Source: an uncultured Christensenella sp.
GTDB taxonomy: Bacteria; Bacillota; Clostridia; Christensenellales; Borkfalkiaceae
Length of the DNA: 11,817 bases
Direction: 5' to 3'
Assembly (NCBI GenBank): GCA_910578765.1
Contig: CAJTRW010000016.1
Span: 1 to 11,817 of the forward strand
The notes below the pieces were generated by a model that saw only the letters and a program-made list of their open reading frames with translations, ran no database searches and was not told the DNA's origin. Numbering within the stretch: the first letter of the stretch is position 1; every line of letters begins with the position of its first letter. Of this stretch, positions 1-5,486 are shown piece by piece. A program made the position numbers and the translations under genes.

Positions 1-1
1 A

Positions 2-868
2 TACGATATAGCAAAAAAATTGGGAGTGTTTATACAACAACCTTTGACCTACGTCGAAAAATACGTCGGTGTTTGGCGCGATTACGGTTACGATTTCGAA
101 AGCCTGAATCTTATTGCCGATTACTGCTTCGGGCAAGACAAAAAATCTTTCGACGCCATGAACGAAACGATACTGGAATTCTACAACGCCGGCGTGATAA
201 ACGGCTCCTCTTTGCAAAAACACATTGCCGCCCTAACAGAAAAAGATAAATTCATACATAAATTACTGAAAACGTGCGGCTTGACAAGACGTATTATTGA
301 AAACGACAGGGAAACTGTTTCAAGATGGCGCGATTGGAATTTTTCCGACGAAATGCTGCTATGCGCCGCCGAAGCCGCGAACGGTAAAGCCAACCCCGTG
401 GCGTATATGAACACAGTGCTTTCCGCTTGGAAAAGCGAAAATGTGTTCAGTCCCGATAAAATAGCGAAGCCTGCTGGTAAAAATAAATACCTACCGTCAG
501 ACAGCCGCGTCGGGCGCGCCGAAATCGAAAGGCATTACTATGATTTAAAACACTCTGCCGAAGCCGCCGCGGAAAAAGCCTTGAGCAAAGCGAAAGCAGA
601 CGCCGTTTACGGCGAAATATACGATAAAATAAACACATTGACCATACAGCTTGCGTTTGCCGAAGTTAAAGACGCTAACCAAGCCGCAAAGCTTTCCGCC
701 ACTCTTAAAGATCTTGAGTTGCAGGGTGACAAACGATTGAAAGAATTGGGTATGGATAAATCGCAGTTTATTCCTAAATATCACTGTAAAAAATGTAACG
801 ATACAGGCTATGACAAAGACGGCAAACCTTGCGAATGCATGAAACAATTTATTAAAACTTTGCAATAA
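2..868 (+). CDS. DnaD-domain replication initiation protein with C-terminal zinc-binding module (5' end outside window)
   Basis: The reading frame is open to the left edge, so the gene is partial at its 5' end; the TTG at 20 is only an internal codon. Residues are counted from that TTG. Two tandem helical DnaD/DnaB-type (DnaB_2) repeats appear at about 1-70 and 80-150. The second carries the family YxxxIxxxW-type signature as YMNTVLSAW (129-137). A charged, Ala/Lys-rich, probably coiled-coil stretch (about 165-245) leads to CKKC (256-259) and CEC (271-273), a likely zinc site. DnaD proteins act with DnaA and the helicase loader at the origin. The coiled coil plus CxxC-DTGY-x-CxC tail resembles the N-terminal helicase-binding module of DnaI/DnaC loaders rather than an ordinary DnaD ending. 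No AAA+ gene follows: a terminator begins within a few bases of the TAA. Family is well supported; the meaning of the tail is inferred. Confidence 0.8.
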   Translation, partial: YDIAKKLGVFIQQPLTYVEKYVGVWRDYGYDFESLNLIADYCFGQDKKSFDAMNETILEFYNAGVINGSSLQKHIAALTEKDKFIHKLLKTCGLTRRIIENDRETVSRWRDWNFSDEMLLCAAEAANGKANPVAYMNTVLSAWKSENVFSPDKIAKPAGKNKYLPSDSRVGRAEIERHYYDLKHSAEAAAEKALSKAKADAVYGEIYDKINTLTIQLAFAEVKDANQAAKLSATLKDLELQGDKRLKELGMDKSQFIPKYHCKKCNDTGYDKDGKPCECMKQFIKTLQ

Positions 869-901
869 AAAAACAGGCGGAAAATTTTCCGCCTGTTTTT
901 T
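866..901. terminator. bidirectional intrinsic terminator between convergent genes
   Basis: Positions 871-898 form a perfect palindrome. The arm AAACAGGCGGAAAA pairs with TTTTCCGCCTGTTT, leaving a few central A/T bases as the loop. It has an A-run on the left and a T-run on the right, so each strand reads as GC-rich stem plus U-tract. It starts right after the DnaD-type stop codon and ends 13 bp before the stop of the convergent zinc-ribbon gene, so it can end both transcripts. Confidence 0.92.
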
Positions 902-911
902 TATTTAATTA

Positions 912-1265
912 TTAAAGTATTGCGCAAAGAGCCGAAACCGAACCGCCGACAGAAGCAGCAGCGCAACCAATGCCTGCAATTAAAGATATAACCAAAATTA
1001 CATAGCCGCAAAGTTCAAGCGCGTTAAGCACGATACCTGCAACAGCCAATCCTTTATACGGAGCGCCGTTCTTCGCGTTTTTCAAGCCTATAATGCTCAA
1101 AATCAAGCCTATAAAGCTGAAACCGAAGAAAAACAATACAAAACCTGCAATCGCCATTGTGTTACCTTCGCTATCGCCGGTTTTAACCTGTGCTACCTGC
1201 ACTCCGCAATGAGGACAGACGACTGCATTATCGTCAATAGTCTGACCGCAATTTTTACAAAACAT
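912..1265 (-). CDS. small zinc-ribbon membrane protein (DUF4190-like)
   Basis: A 117-residue protein. The N-terminus is a compact zinc ribbon, with C3-x2-C6 and C17-x2-C20 in the pattern MFCKNCGQTI...VVCPHCG. A short polar linker (about 24-36) follows, then two hydrophobic helices (about 37-61 and 72-100) separated by a loop, KNAKNGAPYKG, typical of DUF4190-type proteins. It is therefore probably a membrane protein with a cytoplasmic zinc ribbon; no enzymatic role can be read from it. The ATG is preceded by a strong ribosome binding site, AAGGAGAG (about 1268-1277 on this strand), and by a near-perfect promoter. The gene appears to be a single-gene unit: its own promoter is upstream and a bidirectional terminator is downstream. 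Function is unknown. Confidence 0.85.
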   Translation of the reverse strand: MFCKNCGQTIDDNAVVCPHCGVQVAQVKTGDSEGNTMAIAGFVLFFFGFSFIGLILSIIGLKNAKNGAPYKGLAVAGIVLNALELCGYVILVISLIAGIGCAAASVGGSVSALCAIL

Positions 1266-1293
1266 ATCTCTCTCCTTAGTTTTTGATGACTAT

Positions 1294-1322
1294 ATTATAA
1301 TATTATAAATACTCTAAGTCAA
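1294..1322 (-). promoter_or_regulatory. sigma-A promoter of the zinc-ribbon gene
   Basis: On the minus strand TTGACT (1322-1317) is followed by a 17-bp spacer and TATAAT (1299-1294). This is an almost perfect housekeeping promoter, with the start expected near 1287, about 20 bases before the ATG. A second TATAAT (1307-1302) has the wrong spacing for this -35 box. Confidence 0.85.
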
Positions 1323-1360
1323 GTATTTGATAATATTTTATTATGCCAAAATAGATAATA

Positions 1361-2269
1361 TTACTCGTTTATTTCACATTTTTCGTCCTTTCCGTAAGGA
1401 TTGACGTGCACTGTAATATGCTTGATAAGCGGAAATTTTTCTTCTATGCCGCTATGAACAGACTCTGCAATTCTATGTGCCTCTATCAGCGGAAGATCGC
1501 TTTCGCAAGCGATTTCCGTTATAACGTATATCCTGTTACCGAACTTCCTTGTCATAAGTAAATCCACACGCTTTACCCCGTCGCAAGAACTTATGAACTC
1601 CCTTATTTCGTTCTCCGTTTTATCGTCGCAGGCTTCGTCCGTCATCTTTTTTACGGCATCCCAGAATATTTGTACGGCGGCTTTCAAAATAAACAGGCAA
1701 ATAACTATACATGCAATGCTATCCAATATTTTCACGCCGCACATACCGCCGATAACGCCGACAAGACTGCCGACTGAAGATAGCGCGTCCGAACGGTGAT
1801 GCCACGCGTCGGCTTTAAGAGCGGAAGAATTTACCTTTTTTGCCGCAAGATACGTATACCAAAACATACCCTCTTTAACGACAATCGAAACGGCTGCGGC
1901 GACAAGCGCGATAACCTTGGGCACCGCGAAATTTTTATAATCGCCGGTAACGATATTTTTTACGCCCGAGTACCCTACGCCCACACCTGTAGCAAACAAA
2001 ACGACAGCCAGTAAAATTGCGGCAACGCATTCGAACCTTTCATGCCCGAACGGGTGATTTTTATCGGCTTTCTTTGCGGAAACTTTAACACCTATTATTA
2101 CTATAACGGTTGAAAAAACGTCGGAAGCGGAATGTATCGCATCGGAAATCAAAGCATACGATTTACCGAATATACCCGCAAGCAATTTGAAAACCACAAG
2201 CGCGGCATTCATAAAAATAGTTATTACCGATACCCTTACCGCAACTTTGGTTAAATCGTTACTTTTCAT
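1361..2269 (-). CDS. cation diffusion facilitator (CDF) family transporter, probably zinc-type
   Basis: A 302-residue, six-helix CDF antiporter that exports divalent metal from the cytoplasm in exchange for protons. Helix 2 contains SDAIHSASD with H46-xxx-D50. Helix 5 contains AWHHRSD with H157-xxx-D161, so the transport site is of the HD-HD type associated with Zn2+. The HPFGHERFE motif (72-80) lies between helices 2 and 3, as is usual. Residues about 210-292 form the cytoplasmic dimerisation domain (ZT_dimer-like), ending in THVHVN-like ITVHVNPYG. Length is typical for the family. The ATG has CGGAGT a few bases upstream. It is transcribed away from tRNA-Thr, and its candidate promoter interlocks with the tRNA promoter. 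No clear terminator follows. Zinc specificity is an inference from the site residues. Confidence 0.9.
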   Translation of the reverse strand: MKSNDLTKVAVRVSVITIFMNAALVVFKLLAGIFGKSYALISDAIHSASDVFSTVIVIIGVKVSAKKADKNHPFGHERFECVAAILLAVVLFATGVGVGYSGVKNIVTGDYKNFAVPKVIALVAAAVSIVVKEGMFWYTYLAAKKVNSSALKADAWHHRSDALSSVGSLVGVIGGMCGVKILDSIACIVICLFILKAAVQIFWDAVKKMTDEACDDKTENEIREFISSCDGVKRVDLLMTRKFGNRIYVITEIACESDLPLIEAHRIAESVHSGIEEKFPLIKHITVHVNPYGKDEKCEINE

Positions 2270-2306
2270 TTTTACTCCGTTTTTTAATATTATTGGTTAA
2301 AATGAA

Positions 2307-2335
2307 TTGACATTATAAATCAATTAAAATATAAT
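2307..2335 (+). promoter_or_regulatory. consensus sigma-A promoter of tRNA-Thr
   Basis: TTGACA (2307-2312), a 17-bp spacer and TATAAT (2330-2335) match the sigma-A consensus exactly. The -10 box ends 20 bp before the mature tRNA 5' end. Such perfect promoters are usual for stable RNA genes. Confidence 0.9.
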
Positions 2336-2341
2336 ATTCAA
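2312..2341 (-). promoter_or_regulatory. candidate sigma-A promoter of the CDF transporter
   Basis: On the minus strand TTGAAT (2341-2336), an 18-bp spacer and TATAAT (2317-2312) lie about 43 bases upstream of the transporter ATG. The boxes fall almost entirely within the span of the tRNA-Thr promoter on the opposite strand, so both cannot be occupied at once. Confidence 0.6.
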
Positions 2342-2355
2342 GTAAATTAAATATT

Positions 2356-2430
<75 letters not shown>

Positions 2431-2431
<1 letters not shown>

Positions 2432-2464
2432 AAACCTTTCCGTATCGGGAAAGGTTTTTATTTT
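2431..2464 (+). terminator. intrinsic terminator of tRNA-Thr
   Basis: An 11-bp stem, AAAACCTTTCC (2431-2441) with GGAAAGGTTTT (2448-2458), has a six-base loop and runs into a T-rich tract to 2464. It begins at the last base of the tRNA CCA end. Confidence 0.9.
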
Positions 2465-2536
2465 ATTAAGTGCACACTACGGCGGCGCATGAAACCGAAA
2501 AATTTATCTGCGGCTTACCCGACGTACACTTAATAA
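2463..2536. repeat. imperfect inverted repeat, 10-bp ends
   Basis: TTATTAAGTG (2463-2472) is matched by CACTTAATAA (2527-2536). Pairing can resume further in (TACG/CGTA) if about five bases bulge on the left arm. The interior of about 54 bases is non-coding and contains short GC-rich complements that could fold further. It lies directly after the tRNA terminator. Function is not known; it could be a transcribed structure or the remains of a small palindromic mobile element. Confidence 0.5.
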
Positions 2537-2571
2537 GCGGCGGACAAAGCGTGGAAAGCTTTGTCCGCCGC
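2537..2571. repeat. perfect 14-bp hairpin
   Basis: GCGGCGGACAAAGC (2537-2550) and GCTTTGTCCGCCGC (2558-2571) are perfect complements around a seven-base loop. The hairpin abuts the preceding inverted repeat with no gap and lies 14 bases past the stop codon of the minus-strand gene at 2586-3362. It may terminate that gene, but the bases that follow on that strand (TTATTAAGTG) are only weakly U-rich, so a REP-like or 3'-protecting structure is equally possible. Confidence 0.7.
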
Positions 2572-2585
2572 GGCAAATATTAAAA

Positions 2586-3362
2586 TTAAAGTTTTCTTCT
2601 TGCAACCGCAATGCGTATTCTGCGTTTGACGGGTTCCGCCGAGGAAGTTTCCTCTTTTACGGGGGCGGACGGCAATACGGGCACGACAGGATCTTCCTTA
2701 ACGGCGGAAGCTTCTTTTACGCGGTCTTCCGTCGTTTCCTTAACGGGCTCCTTGACAGGCTCTTTGACGGGCGCAACCGTTTCCTTAACGGGGATAAAAA
2801 TATCCGCGCCGTCTATTTCTTCCGTAGGCTTTAAATCCGAAGCCGTCTTTATTTCCGGCAACACAAGCACCGGCTCGTCCTCCGCCTCAGTCACGGCTAA
2901 TTCTCCGAGTAAATTCTCTTTCGACTTAGACTTATAAATTTTCGGCTCTGAAAATCTTACTTCCTGCACGCCGCGCGTCTTAACGGTTTTATGTTCTGCA
3001 ATTTTCACTTCGCGCACGGCGGTAGCGGGATTTTGCAATTCCTGTCCCGAAAGCGGACGGGAAACTTCGGGTTTGCCGATATGATTTTTCGACGTACCGT
3101 TTAAAACAGGCGAAGCGTCGATTTCAATATTCATCCCTTCCGACTGCATCATCCTTATGTATGCGATTGCGCAGGGGTAGATACTTGTTTTATCGCAACC
3201 GCGGCAAAACGGAGCATAAATTCCGCAAAGGTCAAACCCGCTGACCAGACTGTTTTTATATTTATCCGCATCGATAACCATCTGAATTTTGGAAAGATTA
3301 TCTTGATTGAGCTTTCTGGGCATAGTCTTTAAAAGCTGTAAAGGCGTATATTCATCCCACAT
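2586..3362 (-). CDS. unrecognised protein with four-cysteine cluster, VKE-repeat linker and basic tail
   Basis: I do not recognise this 258-residue family. The ATG at 3362 is chosen because a strong AGGAGG lies six bases before it and a good promoter lies just upstream. A longer open frame to a TTG at 3428 would run through that promoter. Residues 1-90 look folded and contain C46-x6-C53-x2-C56-x7-C64 (FDLCGIYAPFCRGCD...YPC), a plausible zinc or iron-sulfur site. Residues about 95-245 are low-complexity, rich in Pro, Glu, Lys and Val, with seven VKE units (192-237), three of them encoded by tandem 12-bp DNA repeats. The last 13 residues, KRRIRIAVARRKL, are strongly basic and could bind nucleic acid or a membrane surface. 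There is no signal peptide or transmembrane helix, so it is probably cytoplasmic. It lies 62 bp downstream of a PfkB-family kinase but has its own promoter. Confidence 0.75.
   Translation of the reverse strand: MWDEYTPLQLLKTMPRKLNQDNLSKIQMVIDADKYKNSLVSGFDLCGIYAPFCRGCDKTSIYPCAIAYIRMMQSEGMNIEIDASPVLNGTSKNHIGKPEVSRPLSGQELQNPATAVREVKIAEHKTVKTRGVQEVRFSEPKIYKSKSKENLLGELAVTEAEDEPVLVLPEIKTASDLKPTEEIDGADIFIPVKETVAPVKEPVKEPVKETTEDRVKEASAVKEDPVVPVLPSAPVKEETSSAEPVKRRIRIAVARRKL
2739..2774. repeat. tandem 12-bp repeats coding VKEP units
   Basis: Three near-identical 12-base units, CTTAACGGGCTC, CTTGACAGGCTC and TTTGACGGGCGC, lie head to tail. A further related copy is at 2784-2795. They are in frame in the minus-strand gene and encode V-K-E-P-type steps of its linker, so copy number can change without a frameshift. 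Confidence 0.8.
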
Positions 3363-3386
3363 AAAATGCCTCCTGTAACATATTTG

Positions 3387-3415
3387 ATTATACATTAACG
3401 CAAACAAAAATACAA
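3387..3415 (-). promoter_or_regulatory. promoter of the cysteine-cluster protein gene
   Basis: On the minus strand TTGTAT (3415-3410), a 17-bp spacer and TATAAT (3392-3387) sit in the gap after the PfkB-family kinase gene. The start is expected near 3380, giving a leader of about 18 bases that includes the AGGAGG site. This allows expression independent of the kinase. Confidence 0.75.
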
Positions 3416-3424
3416 GTAAAAAAC

Positions 3425-4348
3425 TCAAAATTTTTTAACGCACAGATTGGAAAGTATTTCTTCATATTTTTCTTTTGTAAAAGAAATGCTTTCGGGTTGC
3501 GTCACCGCCGCTGTTCCCGCGGCAACCCCGCAACATAAAATTTCCCTTAACGGCGCGTTTTTGACCAGTGCGCCTGCGGCGGCGGCAACCATTGCGTCGC
3601 CCGCGCCGACGGTCGAATTCATTGCGACGTTAACGCTTTTGCAATAAAAATTGCAACTGCCATCCGTAATAACAGCACCCTGTTTGCCGAGTGATAAAAG
3701 CACGTACTGCGCGCCTAAATCCAAAACTTCACCGCATGCCGCCAATATTTCCTGTTTGGTGGCTATTTTTTTGCCTAACGTGCGCTCCAATTCTCCCAAA
3801 TTCGGTTTAACCAGACGCACGCCGTGTTTTAACGCTTCTTTAAGGCTGTCGCCTTCCGCGTCGACGACGGTTGCAACGGACTTTGGAACGGCTTTTATAA
3901 TTTCACCGTAAAAATCGGAATTAATGCCGTTGGGCAGGCCGCCGGAAATTACAACGCACTCGCAATTTTCCGCCATACGCGCAACCAACGATATTAATTC
4001 GTCTTTCTTTTCCGTGCACACCTCAGGGCCGGCGTCGTCAAACTCCGTCAACATCGACTTATTGTCGATTATGCTGTAATTTTCACTCGCTCTGCCCTTG
4101 TTCCACACAAATTTATAGGGCACGCCCTCGCGGTGCAACTCATGTTCGAAATGCGTACCGTTTTCTTCAAACATAAAACCGGTCGCAAAGACGCGGGCGT
4201 TTAATCTTGCAAGACCTACGGCAACGTTTAACGCTTTGCCGGTGTAAAAGGTTCTTTTGCTGATTATTTTGTTGGCTCTGCCCACCCCCAAAGAATCGAC
4301 TTCCATATTGACGTCGATACAAGGGCAAGGACAAACGGTTAAAATCAT
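3425..4348 (-). CDS. PfkB-family sugar-phosphate kinase (1-phosphofructokinase / tagatose-6-phosphate kinase type)
   Basis: At 307 residues this has the usual length of the FruK/LacC branch of the ribokinase superfamily, which phosphorylates fructose-1-phosphate, tagatose-6-phosphate or related sugars with ATP. The C-terminal signature STVGAGDAMVAA (245-256) supplies the anion hole and the catalytic base D251. VKPNLGELE (180-188) is the typical central motif. The N-terminal half is unusual: the expected LNPAxD reads VCPCPCID (5-12, keeping D12), and the usual GGKGxNVA reads TGKALNVA (36-43). The ATG is preceded by AAAGGAA. It starts 61 bp after pfkA, with the pfkA terminator between, and no clear promoter was found, so expression may come from read-through. 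There is no PTS, fruR or sugar-regulon neighbour, so the substrate is uncertain; the family assignment is firm. Confidence 0.85.
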   Translation of the reverse strand: MILTVCPCPCIDVNMEVDSLGVGRANKIISKRTFYTGKALNVAVGLARLNARVFATGFMFEENGTHFEHELHREGVPYKFVWNKGRASENYSIIDNKSMLTEFDDAGPEVCTEKKDELISLVARMAENCECVVISGGLPNGINSDFYGEIIKAVPKSVATVVDAEGDSLKEALKHGVRLVKPNLGELERTLGKKIATKQEILAACGEVLDLGAQYVLLSLGKQGAVITDGSCNFYCKSVNVAMNSTVGAGDAMVAAAAGALVKNAPLREILCCGVAAGTAAVTQPESISFTKEKYEEILSNLCVKKF

Positions 4349-4377
4349 AAAAATTCCTTTAATACGGAAATCCGCAT

Positions 4378-4406
4378 AAAAAAAGCCGCTTGTTTAAGCG
4401 GCTTTT
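4378..4406 (-). terminator. intrinsic terminator of pfkA
   Basis: On the minus strand AAAAGCCGCTT and AAGCGGCTTTT (4406-4396 and 4391-4381) form an 11-bp stem with a four-base loop, followed by a run of Ts (complement of 4378-4384). It begins four bases after the pfkA stop codon, marking the end of the murB-to-pfkA array. Confidence 0.92.
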
Positions 4407-4409
4407 CAT

Positions 4410-5372
4410 TTACATTGAAATCATTTGAAGCGTTTCGTAAAGCTCGTAATTGAACTTCTTTTTCATGTTTACCGCTTCTATTATATCCATATCTATAATT
4501 TCGTTTTTACGGATACCTACAACCCTGTTGCCTATGCCGTCGTTAAGCAACCTGACCGCTTTATTGCCGAACTGAGCCGCAAGCATTCTGTCCGCCATCG
4601 AGGGCGATCCGCCGCGCTGAATATGTCCGATTGTCGTGGGGCGCACGGAATAAGTTGTGACGGATTGAAGCTGTTTTGCGAATTCTTCCGCCGTGCACAC
4701 ACCTTCCGCTACAACAACTATGTTCGAATGTTTGCCGTTTGCCCTGGAACGGTTGATTTTCATTACTATATCGTCAAGGTCGAAAACAACTTCGGGTACG
4801 ACGATAATCTCCGCGCCGCTGGCTATACCCGCATAGAGAGCGATATCCCCGCAACGCCTTCCCATTACTTCGACAACGGAAATACGCTCGTGCGAGGTCA
4901 TAGTGTCGCGCAATTTATTTATAACGTCAATACAAGTATTTACCGCTGTATCGAAACCGAGAGTGTAATCCGTATATTCGAGGTCGTTATCTATAGTACC
5001 GGGAATACCTATCGTGGGAATACCGTACTCTTCCGAAAGGCATTTTGCGCCCCTGAACGAACCGTCGCCGCCGACGACGACCAAGCCTTCGATTCCGTGC
5101 GCTTCAAGAGTTTTTACCGCCCTTTTCTGTCCGGCTTTCGTCAACATTTCGAGACATCTGGCAGTTCTCAACTTAGTGCCGCCGCGCTGAACTATATCTG
5201 AAACGGAACGCATTTCCATAGGAATTATAACATCGTCGATAAGCCCCTGGTAACCGCGCTCTATCCCGTAAATTTCCATTCCGTAATAAATTGCCGTACG
5301 AACTACCGCCCTGATGCAAGCGTTCATACCGGGAGCGTCGCCGCCGCTGGTAAGCAAGCCTATTCTCTTCAT
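4410..5372 (-). CDS. pfkA: ATP-dependent 6-phosphofructokinase
   Basis: A 320-residue group A phosphofructokinase that converts fructose-6-phosphate and ATP to fructose-1,6-bisphosphate, the committed step of glycolysis. Motifs in order: GGDAPGMN (10-17), GGDGSFRGA (101-109), PGTIDND (124-130) with catalytic D128, HERISVVEVMGRRCGD (161-176), E223 and HIQRGGSP (250-257). G104, and G125 in place of the Lys of pyrophosphate enzymes, indicate ATP as donor. R21, R25, R155 and K214 match effector-site positions of the classical bacterial enzyme, so ADP/PEP allostery is likely retained. The ATG has a clear AAGGAG site. It lies 114 bp after dnaE with its own promoter and a structured leader, and ends at a terminator. 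Pyruvate kinase, often the next gene in clostridia, is not here. Confidence 0.97.
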   Translation of the reverse strand: MKRIGLLTSGGDAPGMNACIRAVVRTAIYYGMEIYGIERGYQGLIDDVIIPMEMRSVSDIVQRGGTKLRTARCLEMLTKAGQKRAVKTLEAHGIEGLVVVGGDGSFRGAKCLSEEYGIPTIGIPGTIDNDLEYTDYTLGFDTAVNTCIDVINKLRDTMTSHERISVVEVMGRRCGDIALYAGIASGAEIIVVPEVVFDLDDIVMKINRSRANGKHSNIVVVAEGVCTAEEFAKQLQSVTTYSVRPTTIGHIQRGGSPSMADRMLAAQFGNKAVRLLNDGIGNRVVGIRKNEIIDMDIIEAVNMKKKFNYELYETLQMISM

Positions 5373-5394
5373 ACAAATCTCCTTACATATATGC

Positions 5395-5428
5395 AGTTCG
5401 AATTACAGTCCCCCGCCGGTAACGAACT
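5395..5428 (-). promoter_or_regulatory. hairpin in the pfkA 5' leader
   Basis: AGTTCG (5395-5400) and CGAACT (5423-5428) pair, and the stem can extend by TTAC/GTAA past a two-base bulge. On the pfkA transcript the apical loop is G-rich (CGGCGGGGGACT). It lies between the predicted start near 5445 and the ribosome binding site, with about 22 bases to the ATG. It may affect translation or mRNA stability; no known riboswitch class is recognised. Confidence 0.5.
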
Positions 5429-5451
5429 TTCATTCATCATTTACGAAATGT

Positions 5452-5480
5452 ATTATAACAGAACAATAATTAAATTACAA
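5452..5480 (-). promoter_or_regulatory. promoter of pfkA
   Basis: On the minus strand TTGTAA (5480-5475), a 17-bp spacer and a perfect TATAAT (5457-5452) lie in the dnaE-pfkA gap, only a few bases after the dnaE stop. The start is expected near 5445, giving a leader of about 70 bases. It allows pfkA to be expressed separately from dnaE, although no terminator was seen after dnaE. Confidence 0.8.
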
Positions 5481-5486
5481 CAAATT

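Noticed and set aside
2739..2795. CRISPR-like array
   Set aside because: The units are 12 bp, adjacent without spacers and in frame within a coding region; they encode a VKEP protein repeat.
3363..3428. 22-residue hydrophobic N-terminal extension (possible signal peptide) on the cysteine-cluster protein, starting at TTG 3428
   Set aside because: The stretch contains a TTGTAT-17-TATAAT promoter and the AGGAGG site for the downstream ATG, so it is untranslated leader and promoter rather than a signal peptide.
4425..5201. 258-codon open frame on the plus strand opposite pfkA
   Set aside because: It is antisense to a fully conserved pfkA, resembles no known family and has no ribosome site; it reflects codon bias of the real gene.
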